A DNA stretch of 64,000 nucleotides from DASWJZ01 sp963720705 (GTDB lineage Bacteria > Pseudomonadota > Alphaproteobacteria > Rhizobiales > Afifellaceae), in contig CAVRGJ010000015.1 of NCBI GenBank assembly GCA_963720705.1, positions 1 through 64,000 of the forward strand, in the 5' to 3' direction. How positions within the stretch are numbered: the first letter of the stretch is position 1; each line of letters starts with the position of its first letter. Below the pieces are notes generated by a model that was not told the origin of the DNA, searched no databases, and saw only the letters and a list, made by a program, of their open reading frames with translations. Shown here piece by piece: positions 46,104 through 54,343 of the stretch. Both the position numbers and the translations under genes were made by a program.

Positions 46104-46924
46104 GCCGGCGCATCCCGACCGGCGTTCTTCTCGCCGAGCGCGCGGCGCTCGTCGTGATCATCGGCATCTTCCTGGTGCCGGTCGCCTGGCTCATCACCAC
46201 CGCCTACAAGCCGGGGCGCGACATCTTCAGCTTCCCACCGACGCTGATGTTCACGCCGACGCTCGATCATTTTCGCGGCGTCTTCCACTATTTCGATCTC
46301 ATCAGCCTGCTGAAGTCGAGCCTCATCATCTCGCTCGGCTCGGTGGCCCTGTCGCTTTTGATCGGCGTCCCCGCCGGCTATGCGCTGGCACGCGCGCGGA
46401 GTTGCCGCGCCGTCGTCGTCGCCTACTTTTTCCTCGCCGTCCGCACCGTGCCGCCGGTCGCGACCCTGATCCCGTTCTACCTGATGATGCGCGACATCCA
46501 TCTCCTCGGCACGTGGTGGGCGGTGATCCTGATCAACGCGACGCTGAACTCCGCCTTCGTCGTGTGGATGATGTTTTCCTATTTCCGCTCGCTGCCGAAG
46601 GAATTGGAGGAGGCCGCGCTGACCGACGGCTGCACACTGCCCGGCAGCTTCTTCCGCGTGGCGCTGCCGCTCGTCGTCCCCGGCATCGTCGCAAGCGCGC
46701 TTCTTTGTGTCATGTTTGCTTGGAACGACTTCATCTACGCGGCCTTCCTGACGCGCGCGGAGACGAAGCCAATCTCGGTGGCGCTGCTTGTGGCCTACGG
46801 CACGAAGGATATTACCTGGGGCACGCTCGGTGCGCTCGCGCACTTCTCGACCATTCCGATTGTGCTGATCGCGCTCGCCTTGAACCGCTACTTCGTGCAG
46901 GGGCTGACGAAAGGCGTCTCTTAG
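46100..46924 (+). CDS. Sugar ABC transporter permease (MalG-type)
   Basis: A 274-residue permease with six hydrophobic segments, AAYALARARS-like coupling sequence, and the EAA loop EEAALTDGCTLPGSFFRVALP near residue 170, split as EAALTDG and RVALPLVVPG. It overlaps its partner by four bases. It ends the operon and converges on the cyclase gene, with 15 bases between the stops. Confidence 0.85.
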   Translation: MSRRIPTGVLLAERAALVVIIGIFLVPVAWLITTAYKPGRDIFSFPPTLMFTPTLDHFRGVFHYFDLISLLKSSLIISLGSVALSLLIGVPAGYALARARSCRAVVVAYFFLAVRTVPPVATLIPFYLMMRDIHLLGTWWAVILINATLNSAFVVWMMFSYFRSLPKELEEAALTDGCTLPGSFFRVALPLVVPGIVASALLCVMFAWNDFIYAAFLTRAETKPISVALLVAYGTKDITWGTLGALAHFSTIPIVLIALALNRYFVQGLTKGVS

Positions 46925-46939
46925 TGAAGCGCCAGAAAT

Positions 46940-48718
46940 CTATTCCGCCAATCCCAGCAGGCTCGCTCCTTGCATAAGCCTGTCACGAAGCAGTGGCGCC
47001 ATGCCATGCTCGAAGAAGACACGCATCCGGAAACCTGGCTCCAGCTCCAAGCCGCGGCTCGCGATCGGTCGCGCTTCTGCCGGGTGTCCGGCGAGTGCCA
47101 AAGCGAATGCCTGGTAGAAATACGCCGTGCTGAATTTCGTGTTGACGCGTGCCGCGGCAGCGAAGGAGGCGGCCGCATCCTCGTAGCGCGCTTCCAGAAG
47201 GGCCGACTGTCCTAGCGCCATGTGTGCCTGGAATGCCATGGGGTCAAAAGGGCTCAGCCGCAGCGCCCGGTCGGCGAAGGAAATTGCTGTTTCGGGGTGG
47301 CCTGCTTTCGAGTTGGCTTGTGCCCCCAAATAGAGCGCCGTGGCGCACGAGGCATTGATTGACAAGGCGCGGTCGATTGCGTCAAGCGCCTCTTTTTCAT
47401 CTTCGCTGTCGTGTCTCGCAACCATCGACAACGTAAATCCGGCGACGGCCAACGCGGTCGCGTCGTCGGTGTTGCTGGCGATTGCCATGCGCGCGTGCCT
47501 AAACGCGGCGGCCTTATCTGTCTCATCGAAACCGCCGCGCGCGAAGCACAATTCGTAGCACCAGGCGATATGCGCATGGGCGGCCGCGTAGTCCGGGTCC
47601 AACCGCAGCGCCTCATCCAATAACGATCGTGCGATTTTCGCATCTGCGGGCATTTGCGCCGCGACGTGGGGCAAAGCGCGAAGATAGAGATCATAGGCGT
47701 CGAGGTTCTCGGGGCGCTTGCGGCGCGAGCGTTCGATCTCGGACTGCCGAAGGCTCGGCTCGACGATGCCGACCACGCGGTCCGTGATCTGATCCTGCAG
47801 GTCGAAGACGTCCTCGAGCGCCCCGTCGTATTTGTCCGCCCAGAGATGCGCGCCGGTTTCGGCTTCGAGAAGCTGTGCTGTGATCCGTACGCGGTTGCCC
47901 GACTTGCGCACGCCGCCTTCCAACACGTAGCGCACGCCGAGCTCGCGCCCGACCTGCCGCACATCCACCGCCTTGCCTTTGTAGACGAAGGTCGAATTTC
48001 GCGCGATGACGAAGAGCCATTTGATGCGCGACAGGCCGGTGACGATGTCCTCGACCATCCCGTCGGCGAAGTACTCCTGCTCCGGGTCGCCGCTCATGTT
48101 CTGGAAGGGCAAGACTGCAATCGAAGGCTTGTCGGGCAGAACCGGTCGCGACGAAGCCGCATCAGGTTCCGCGCGCGCGGCTTCCGTCGCGCTCCAACCC
48201 GGCGTCACCTGGTAGGCGCGCACCGGCCGAGCGATGTTCTTCAACGTCTGCTCGCCAAGATCGACGAACCGTTCCTTGATCTTGTCGCGCACCTGGCGGT
48301 AGGCATCTTCCGACACGCAGACTCCGCCGGGCTCGCAAATCCCCTCCAGCCGGGCCGCGACATTCACGCCATCGCCCATCAGATCGCCGTCACTCTCCTC
48401 GACAACATCGCCGAGATGCAGGCCGATCCGAAATTCGATGCGGCGCTCAGGCGGAAGGCCGGCGTTGCGCTCGACCATGTCGCTTTGCACTTCGAGAGCG
48501 CAGTGCACGGCGTCGACGACGCTGCGAAACTCGACGATCGCTCCGTCGCCGGTGCGCTTGACGAGGCGTCCGTGGTGCACCGAAATGGTTGGGTCGATCA
48601 GATCGCTCCGAAGGGCGCGAAGCCGCGCCAGGGTGCGGTCCTCGTCTGCCGCCGTGAGCCGGCTATAGCCGACCACGTCCGCCACTAGAATCGCAGCGAT
48701 TTTCCGCGTCTCGCTCAT
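46940..48718 (-). CDS. Class III adenylate/guanylate cyclase with TolB-like and TPR domains
   Basis: A 592-residue cytoplasmic protein. Residues about 5-175 form a class III cyclase domain: ILVADVVGYSRL with metal Asp14, RTGDGAIVEF near residue 55, and RIGLHLGDVVEESDGDLMGDGVNVAARLE. A linker leads to a TolB-N/FlgO-like segment (SIAVLPFQNMSGDPEQEYFADG near 205) and then several TPR repeats (AYLGAQANSKAGHPETA-type). This architecture is common in rhizobia; it probably makes cAMP, perhaps in response to protein partners bound by the TPRs. The start at 48718 is the family start; 48748 is open but less likely. Confidence 0.85.
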   Translation of the reverse strand: MSETRKIAAILVADVVGYSRLTAADEDRTLARLRALRSDLIDPTISVHHGRLVKRTGDGAIVEFRSVVDAVHCALEVQSDMVERNAGLPPERRIEFRIGLHLGDVVEESDGDLMGDGVNVAARLEGICEPGGVCVSEDAYRQVRDKIKERFVDLGEQTLKNIARPVRAYQVTPGWSATEAARAEPDAASSRPVLPDKPSIAVLPFQNMSGDPEQEYFADGMVEDIVTGLSRIKWLFVIARNSTFVYKGKAVDVRQVGRELGVRYVLEGGVRKSGNRVRITAQLLEAETGAHLWADKYDGALEDVFDLQDQITDRVVGIVEPSLRQSEIERSRRKRPENLDAYDLYLRALPHVAAQMPADAKIARSLLDEALRLDPDYAAAHAHIAWCYELCFARGGFDETDKAAAFRHARMAIASNTDDATALAVAGFTLSMVARHDSEDEKEALDAIDRALSINASCATALYLGAQANSKAGHPETAISFADRALRLSPFDPMAFQAHMALGQSALLEARYEDAAASFAAAARVNTKFSTAYFYQAFALALAGHPAEARPIASRGLELEPGFRMRVFFEHGMAPLLRDRLMQGASLLGLAE

Positions 48719-48814
48719 CGGCCCTCGCGCCGGTGCAGGGTAGCACAAAGTGGCGATGAGAGCCGTCGCCGCTCCAGAAAGGCACGTGTCGCGCCGGGTG
48801 AACGCGGACTCGGC

Positions 48815-49987
48815 CTATACTCCGATCGCCACGCCGGTGCCCGGATCAAACAGGTGCAGGCGCTCTGCGTCGATCTCGATCGCCAGACGCTCGCCAGCCT
48901 TGACAGGTGCGCGTCCGTCGATGACTGCGCGCACGCGGGCTTTGCTCCGCTGCCTGGCGAGTGCATCCTCCTCGGCTTCCACTACCTGGTTTGATCCTAG
49001 ATGCGGCGGCGGTGCGTCGACGTCGAGATGCACGAGCAGCGTCGCGCCGAGGTCTTCCGCGAAGGCGACGGTCCCGGCGAGGCCGCCCGAGGTGCCGACG
49101 CCGAGGCAGCTCAGCGCCTCCGGGCGGAAGCCTGCGATCAACGTTCTGTCGCGATAGCGGAAGAGGCCCGGCTTTCGATCGAGAAGGGCCCTTGGAAGCG
49201 GCATGCGATGCGGACCGAGGACGAGCTCCGAACGGCCGCCTCCCGTCAGCCGCGCTTCCAGAAGATTCATCGCCGGCGAGCCGATGAAGCTCGCGACGAA
49301 GAGGTTCGCCGGATCGTGATAGAGCGAGCGTGGTGTGCCGAGCTGCTGCAAGACGCCGTGATTGAGCACCGCGACGCGGTCGCCCATCGTCATCGCCTCG
49401 ACCTGGTCGTGGGTGACGTAGATCGTGGTGACGCCGGTGATCTTCTGGATGCGGGCGATCTCCGCGCGCATCTGCACGCGGAGCCGCGCGTCGAGATTGG
49501 AAAGCGGCTCGTCCATCAGGAAGGCGCGCGGCTCGCGCACGATCGCCCGCCCCATGGCGACGCGCTGCCGCTGGCCGCCGGAAAGCTGTTGCGGCTTGCG
49601 GGCGAGAAGCCCGTCGAGCTCCAGAACCTCTGCCGTGGCCTTCACCTTGGCCGCAATTTCCGCCGCGGCAACGCCGCGGACGCGCAGCCCGAAGCCGATG
49701 TTCTCTTCGACCGTCAGATGCGGATAGAGCGCGTAGCTCTGGAAGACCATGGCGATGTTGCGCTCGCGCGGCGAGAGGTCGTTCGCCACCTCGCCGCCGA
49801 TCAGGATGCGGCCCGCAGAGATGTCCTCAAGGCCCGCCACCATTCGCAGCGCCGTCGACTTGCCGCAGCCCGATGGGCCGACGAGCACGAGGAATTCGCC
49901 CTCGCCGATCGCCAGATTGAGCTCGCGGACAGCCGTGTGGCCGCCGGGATAGCGCTTGGTCACGCCCTCGAAGAGGATTTCAGCCAT
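48815..49987 (-). CDS. Sugar ABC transporter ATP-binding protein (UgpC/MalK-like)
   Basis: A 390-residue MalK-type ATPase. Walker A GPSGCGKST near residue 37, VFQSYALYPHLTV, signature LSGGQRQRVAMGRA near 133, Walker B FLMDEPLSNLD near 154 and the switch His in YVTHDQVEAM. The C-terminal regulatory domain (IAGFRPEALSC) is longer than usual. It stands apart from any permease operon, separated from the 43.8-46.9 kb importer by the cyclase gene. As neither that importer nor the one at 31-34.6 kb has an ATPase, this protein may serve one or both. Confidence 0.88.
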   Translation of the reverse strand: MAEILFEGVTKRYPGGHTAVRELNLAIGEGEFLVLVGPSGCGKSTALRMVAGLEDISAGRILIGGEVANDLSPRERNIAMVFQSYALYPHLTVEENIGFGLRVRGVAAAEIAAKVKATAEVLELDGLLARKPQQLSGGQRQRVAMGRAIVREPRAFLMDEPLSNLDARLRVQMRAEIARIQKITGVTTIYVTHDQVEAMTMGDRVAVLNHGVLQQLGTPRSLYHDPANLFVASFIGSPAMNLLEARLTGGGRSELVLGPHRMPLPRALLDRKPGLFRYRDRTLIAGFRPEALSCLGVGTSGGLAGTVAFAEDLGATLLVHLDVDAPPPHLGSNQVVEAEEDALARQRSKARVRAVIDGRAPVKAGERLAIEIDAERLHLFDPGTGVAIGV

Positions 49988-50009
49988 GGCTGCGACCAAA
50001 TCCCGGCGA

Positions 50010-50023
50010 TTGAGAAAGATCAA
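50010..50023. promoter_or_regulatory. FixK/FNR-type box, TTGAGAAAGATCAA
   Basis: Fits the FixK consensus TTG(A/C)-N6-(T/G)CAA and differs by one base from the FNR-type TTGAT-N4-ATCAA. It lies 67 bases before the cytochrome c start codon. A fair -10 (TAGAAT, 50056-50061) follows. FixL, FixJ and FixK are encoded 1-4 kb away, so control by FixK under low oxygen is likely. Confidence 0.6.
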
Positions 50024-50090
50024 GGCGGACGCAGCCTTGTCGCGCAGCACTTCGCGATAGAATCCGGTTGCCACATGATTCGGGACTGAA

Positions 50091-50411
50091 ATGCCGCACT
50101 TTCTGCCGATCGCCTTCCTGCTGTTCGCCGCTTCCACCTCGGGCGCCTTCGCCGCGAGCGAGCTTGAGCGCGGCCGGGCGATTCTCGAAGAGAATTGCGG
50201 CCGCTGCCACGCGACCGGCGAGGAAGGGGCAAGCCCGCTCGCAGCGGCGCCGCCGTTTCGCGAGCTCGGGGCGCGCTATCCGGTCAGCGATCTTGAGGAA
50301 GCGCTGGCGGAGGGCATCGTGACCGGTCATCCGGCAATGCCGGAATTCTCATTCGATCCCGATGAGATCGACGCCATCGTCGCCTATCTCGAAGCGCTGC
50401 AGCCGAAATGA
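50091..50411 (+). CDS. Class I c-type cytochrome
   Basis: A 106-residue periplasmic cytochrome c. A signal peptide covers residues 1-22. The single heme site is CGRCH (Cys36, Cys39, His40), and the Met in GHPAMPEFSF near residue 81 is the probable sixth ligand; YLEALQ forms the C-terminal helix. A FixK-type box precedes it and a K+ channel gene follows after 24 bases. It is likely a small electron carrier used in microoxic respiration. Confidence 0.85.
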   Translation: MPHFLPIAFLLFAASTSGAFAASELERGRAILEENCGRCHATGEEGASPLAAAPPFRELGARYPVSDLEEALAEGIVTGHPAMPEFSFDPDEIDAIVAYLEALQPK

Positions 50412-50435
50412 TCCGCCGCCGGCGAGAGGTTCTCG

Positions 50436-50870
50436 ATGTTTAGGGATCTCAGCTTCGGCACGGTGGTGATTTCGATCTCCGTTTTTACCCAGACCCTCGG
50501 GCTGGTGCTGCTCAGCAACGCCATGCCGCACATCGTGCGCTGGGGTCGCCTGCACCGGCACGGCTTCGGCAAGACGATCGCAATGGTGGCGACGGTCTTC
50601 GGGCTCTTCCTGATCCACACGGTGGAAATCTGGAGCTGGGCCGGCGCGTATCTGGTTCTCGGCACGCTGCCGAACTTCACCGACGCGCTCTACTTTTCCG
50701 CCGTCACCTTTTCCACGCTCGGCTACGGCGACATCGTACTCGCACCCGAATGGCGGCTTTTCGGCGCGCTCGAAGGCGTGACCGGGCTTCTCCTGATCGG
50801 CTGGTCGACCGCCTATCTCGTCTCCGCTTCCACGCGCTACGGCCCGTTCCGCGTCGGCGAGCACTTCTGA
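50436..50870 (+). CDS. Two-helix potassium channel protein
   Basis: A 144-residue inner-membrane protein with an N-terminal membrane segment, a second around residues 48-65, then a pore helix and the selectivity filter TLGYGD (residues 94-99), and a last segment (GALEGVTGLLLIGWSTAYLV). This is the basic ion-channel (Ion_trans_2) fold; there is no cytoplasmic RCK domain. It directly follows the cytochrome c gene and may share its promoter. Confidence 0.83.
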   Translation: MFRDLSFGTVVISISVFTQTLGLVLLSNAMPHIVRWGRLHRHGFGKTIAMVATVFGLFLIHTVEIWSWAGAYLVLGTLPNFTDALYFSAVTFSTLGYGDIVLAPEWRLFGALEGVTGLLLIGWSTAYLVSASTRYGPFRVGEHF

Positions 50871-50894
50871 CCCGAGCGCCCGCCGTCGATCGGG

Positions 50895-51275
50895 TCAGGC
50901 GATCTTGGCGTTGATCGCGTTCAGAAGCGCGTTGCCGAAGAGCGGCTTCTCCACGATCGGCATGCTGGCCGCCGCAGCCCGGCGTCGCACATCGGGTGTG
51001 GCGCTGCTTGCAATCAGGATAGCCGGCAAGCTGACCGAGCGATCGCGCAGCGCGGCGACAAGGTCGAGGCCGTTCATGCCGGACAAGTTGAGATCGACGA
51101 CGAGACAGCCGGACGCCGGGAGATCTTTCTCCGCAAGAACTTCTGCGGCGCTCCGGAATGGCGTGACGGCAAAGCCCTCAAGCTCCAGCGCGAATTTAAG
51201 CGCGCCGAGGACGGCGGCGTCGTTGTCGACAACCACCACCATCGGCTTCGCGCCATCGGAACCGGCAAGCTGCAT
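50895..51275 (-). CDS. Single-domain response regulator (CheY-like receiver)
   Basis: A 126-residue receiver domain with no output domain. The acidic pocket is in VVVVDNDAAVL, the phospho-acceptor is Asp61 in VVDLNLSG, and the conserved Lys is in VEKPLFG near residue 110. It lies 78 bases downstream of fixJ on the same strand, so it may be phosphorylated by FixL and act as a phosphate sink or as an adaptor. That link is inference. Confidence 0.83.
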   Translation of the reverse strand: MQLAGSDGAKPMVVVVDNDAAVLGALKFALELEGFAVTPFRSAAEVLAEKDLPASGCLVVDLNLSGMNGLDLVAALRDRSVSLPAILIASSATPDVRRRAAAASMPIVEKPLFGNALLNAINAKIA

Positions 51276-51353
51276 GCGCGCCTCGGCTGAATCCTGCGAA
51301 TCTCGCAGGAAGCGCCGGAACCGCTTTGATTTAGCGCAAGCGCGCGGAGGACC

Positions 51354-51971
51354 TCAGCCCGCCAGACCCTCGGCGAGGAGCGCCATGCGGACGAGGTCGG
51401 AAAGGCTCTTCGCCCGCATCTTGGTCATCAGATTTGCCCGGTAGACCTCGACGGTGCGTGGGCTGATCCCGAGATCGTACGCGATTGTCTTGTTCGGGCT
51501 GCCGCTCACCAGCCGATCCAGCACCTGCCGTTCGCGCGCCGAGAGCGTCGCCAGGCGCTCGGCGACGGCGGCCTTCTCCGCATCGACCTCGGCGTTGGTC
51601 GTGCGCCGCTCGACCGCAGCGCGAACCGCCGCCAGCATGACCTCGTCGACGAAGGGTTTTTCGATGAAGTCCGACGCGCCGAGCTTCATCGCCTCCACGG
51701 CAAGCGCGATATCGCCGTGCCCGGTCATGACGATGACCGGCGTGCGGCGGGCGGATTCTTTCAGGTTGCGCAGGAGATCGGTCCCGGACATCCCGGGCAT
51801 GCGCACGTCCGTAATGATGCAGGCGGGTTCATCGGCCGGCGGAGCGGCGAGAAATGCTGCCGCCGATTCATAGGCGCGCACCGCGATCCCGGCTGTGTCG
51901 AGGAGGAAGGTCAGTGAATCCCGCATGGCGTCGTCATCATCGATGACGCAGACGTAGGCGTTATTCGGCAT
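51354..51971 (-). CDS. fixJ: Response regulator FixJ
   Basis: A 205-residue two-domain regulator. The receiver has CVIDDDDAMRDSL and phospho-acceptor Asp55 in ITDVRMPGMSG, with Lys in FIEKPF near residue 105. The C-terminal LuxR-type helix-turn-helix is LSARERQVLDRLVSG...KTIAYDLGISPRTVEVYRANL. It is the partner of the adjacent FixL, whose gene overlaps its start by 11 bases, and should activate fixK when phosphorylated under low oxygen. Confidence 0.92.
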   Translation of the reverse strand: MPNNAYVCVIDDDDAMRDSLTFLLDTAGIAVRAYESAAAFLAAPPADEPACIITDVRMPGMSGTDLLRNLKESARRTPVIVMTGHGDIALAVEAMKLGASDFIEKPFVDEVMLAAVRAAVERRTTNAEVDAEKAAVAERLATLSARERQVLDRLVSGSPNKTIAYDLGISPRTVEVYRANLMTKMRAKSLSDLVRMALLAEGLAG

Positions 51972-53484
51972 CGTGGGCGTCCTCCTCGGCGGCGCGCAGC
52001 GTCAGGCGGAAGATGCTGCCGCCCCCGGAATTGGGCTCGACCCAGAGCTCGCCGCCATGCGCCTCGACAATCGTGCGCGAGATGGAAAGCCCGACGCCCA
52101 TGCCGTGCAGCTTCGTCGTCACAAATGGCTGAAACAGCCTGGCGGCGACATCCGGCGCGATGCCGGGCCCGGTATCCGCGACACTTGCCTCCACGATGCC
52201 CGCCCCCACCGGCATCGAGCGAAGGGTAAGTTCCCGCCGCGGCGAGCCGGCCTCGGCCATCGCCTCGATGGCGTTGCGCATGAGGTTGAGAAAGACCTGC
52301 TGGACCTGGATTTTGTCCGCATAAACCCGGTCGGCCCGGTGATCGAGCTCGAAGCGGACGCGGACGCTGTGTTGCTTGGCCCCGACCAGGGCCAAGGCGC
52401 TCGCCTCTTCGATGAGCTTCGTCAGGCTCTCCTCTTTCATCTCGGTCTCGCCGCGCGCCACGAAGTCGCGCAGCCGCCGGATGATCTCCCCGGCGCGTAA
52501 GGCCTGCTCGGCGGCCTTGTCCAAGGCCTCTCTGACACGCGTCGATTCAGAATCGGTACGACCTGCAATCAGCCGGTTTGAGCCCTTCAGGTAGTTGGCG
52601 ATGGCGGAAAGCGGCTGGTTCAGCTCGTGCGCCAGCGCCGAGGCCATCTCGCCCATCGCGGTCAACCGCGAGATATGGACGAGCTCCGACTGCAGCTCCT
52701 GCAGCCGCGCTTCCGTCTGCTGTCGCTCCGAGAGATCGCGAATGAAACCGGTGAAGAAGCGCTCCTTGCCGGACCGCATCTCGCCGACGGCAAGCTCCAT
52801 CGGGAAGGTCGAGCCGTCCTTGCGTTCGCCGACCACGACGCGGCCGACGCCGATGATGCGGCGCTCGCCGGTCTGAAGGTAACGGTTCAGATAACCGTCG
52901 TGGCTTTCCCGGTAAGGCGAGGGCATGAGAACCTTCACGTTCTTGCCGATTGCCTCGGAGGCTGAATAGCCGAACAGGCGCTCAGCCGCGCTCGAGAAGG
53001 ACTGCATCGTGCCGACTTCGTCGATGACGATCATCGCCTCGGGGATGGTGTCGAGGATCGAGCGAAGATGCGCCTCGCGCGCCTTGGCATCTGCCGTTGC
53101 GCTCGCCGCGCCGCGCCGCACGCGCAGGAGCCATTCGCCTCGGAAGGAGACGGCGGCCCCGACCAGGATAAAGATGACAAGATCGGCGAACACTCCGCCC
53201 GGGGGATGGACCGAGGGGATCGTCGCAATCCCCGCGCCAAGGATCGTTGCGACCAGCCCGGGCCCGATGCCGCCCAAAGCGCTTGCGGTCAGCACGGCGG
53301 CGATCAGGAAGAGGAAGAGCGCGTTGGCGTTGACGAATGCGCTTGCCGCGAGATGCAGCGCGACCGCTACAGCGACGGCGACGACCGAGACGGCGTAGCC
53401 AAAGGCCGAGTCGCGGTTGAAAAGAGCCCTGGGCCGGCGGGACAAGCCGGCAAAATGTCCCCCAATCGGCGTGTTGTCGTGCAT
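51961..53484 (-). CDS. fixL: Oxygen-sensing histidine kinase FixL
   Basis: A 507-residue sensor kinase. Residues about 28-122 hold four hydrophobic segments, as in membrane-bound FixL proteins. The heme-PAS domain covers about 137-255: LFGYSASEAIGKNVKVLMP, the proximal heme ligand His195 in YRESHDGYL, and Arg215 in RRIIGVGRVV, the Arg that contacts bound oxygen in known FixL. Phospho-acceptor His286 is in LAHELNQPLSA, and the ATPase domain follows (NLMRNAIEAM, VADTGPGIAP, GMGVGLSISR). Low oxygen should activate it to phosphorylate FixJ. Confidence 0.94.
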   Translation of the reverse strand: MHDNTPIGGHFAGLSRRPRALFNRDSAFGYAVSVVAVAVAVALHLAASAFVNANALFLFLIAAVLTASALGGIGPGLVATILGAGIATIPSVHPPGGVFADLVIFILVGAAVSFRGEWLLRVRRGAASATADAKAREAHLRSILDTIPEAMIVIDEVGTMQSFSSAAERLFGYSASEAIGKNVKVLMPSPYRESHDGYLNRYLQTGERRIIGVGRVVVGERKDGSTFPMELAVGEMRSGKERFFTGFIRDLSERQQTEARLQELQSELVHISRLTAMGEMASALAHELNQPLSAIANYLKGSNRLIAGRTDSESTRVREALDKAAEQALRAGEIIRRLRDFVARGETEMKEESLTKLIEEASALALVGAKQHSVRVRFELDHRADRVYADKIQVQQVFLNLMRNAIEAMAEAGSPRRELTLRSMPVGAGIVEASVADTGPGIAPDVAARLFQPFVTTKLHGMGVGLSISRTIVEAHGGELWVEPNSGGGSIFRLTLRAAEEDAHDAE

Positions 53485-53543
53485 TCCGACCTCTGGGGCC
53501 CGAGGGCGAATTCAGCCCGCCACTCAGGCCGACCTCCGTGACT

Positions 53544-53551
53544 CTACGTAG
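53544..53551. promoter_or_regulatory. Candidate FixJ-binding site in fixL-fixK gap
   Basis: CTACGTAG is a palindrome in the 138-base divergent gap between fixL and fixK. From memory of rhizobial fixK promoters, FixJ sites contain a TA(A/C)GTAG core, which this matches. With a -10-like GATTAT at 53585-53590 it would sit near -50, the expected distance. Adjacent GGGTAAATACCC is also nearly symmetric. Confidence 0.5.
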
Positions 53552-53622
53552 GGTAAATACCCGAATTTTCCCTGGCAAATACCTCGATTATCCGTTGCAG
53601 CATCCTAAGCGGAGGATTTGTC

Positions 53623-54321
53623 ATGCTGCACTGGCGAGGCGAAACAGCGAGCGCGAAGGTCGTCCCGTTTCCGGCCGTAAACGGTGCTGGGAGCCGCAGG
53701 TCGGTCTGCGATCTGCTCGACATGATCGGAAGCTGCATGAGCTTCAGCAGGAATGCCGAGATCTTCGGAGAGGACGAGCCGGCGAGCTACTTCTACAAGG
53801 TGGTGAGCGGAGTGGTGCGCATCAGCAAGCTCCTGAGCGACGGCCGCCGTCAGATCGGGGCTTTTTACCTGCCGGGTGAAATCTTTGGGCTCGAGACGGA
53901 GGCGGCGCATGCCTTTTCGGCGGAAGCGATCTGTGACTCCCAGGTTCTCGTCGTGAAGCGCAGCACATTCCTCGCCGAGGCGGCGCACGATTGCGCGATC
54001 GTTACCGAGATCTGGACGCAGACGATGACTCATCTGCACCGGGCTCAGAATCACATGCTGCTGCTTGGCCGCAAGAACGCGCAGGAGCGGATCGCTGCGT
54101 TCCTCCTGGAGATGGCGGCGCGTCTGTCGCGCTCAGGTGAGGTCGAGCTTCCGATGTCGCGCCAGGACATCGCCGACTACCTAGGCCTCACCATCGAGAC
54201 AGTTTCGCGCACGCTGACGCAACTTGAGCGCGACGGGCTGATCGGGATTCCGGCCTCGCGGCGGATCGTTTTCCGCGACCGTGCCGCGCTCGACCTGATG
54301 AACGATAGCCTCGCCGCCTGA
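53623..54321 (+). CDS. fixK: Crp/Fnr-family regulator FixK
   Basis: A 232-residue regulator with an N-terminal cyclic-nucleotide-binding-like domain (YFYKVVSGVVRISKLLSDGRRQ, AFYLPGEIFGLE) and a C-terminal helix-turn-helix, MSRQDIADYLGLTIETVSRTL, from about residue 177. It lacks the N-terminal Cys cluster of FNR, as expected for FixK. The E-SR motif (ETVSR) predicts recognition of TTGA/TCAA half-sites. It is divergent from fixLJ and leads a run of usp and P-type ATPase genes on the same strand. Confidence 0.9.
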   Translation: MLHWRGETASAKVVPFPAVNGAGSRRSVCDLLDMIGSCMSFSRNAEIFGEDEPASYFYKVVSGVVRISKLLSDGRRQIGAFYLPGEIFGLETEAAHAFSAEAICDSQVLVVKRSTFLAEAAHDCAIVTEIWTQTMTHLHRAQNHMLLLGRKNAQERIAAFLLEMAARLSRSGEVELPMSRQDIADYLGLTIETVSRTLTQLERDGLIGIPASRRIVFRDRAALDLMNDSLAA

Positions 54322-54343
54322 GCGACTGCGACGGAGGAGAGGG

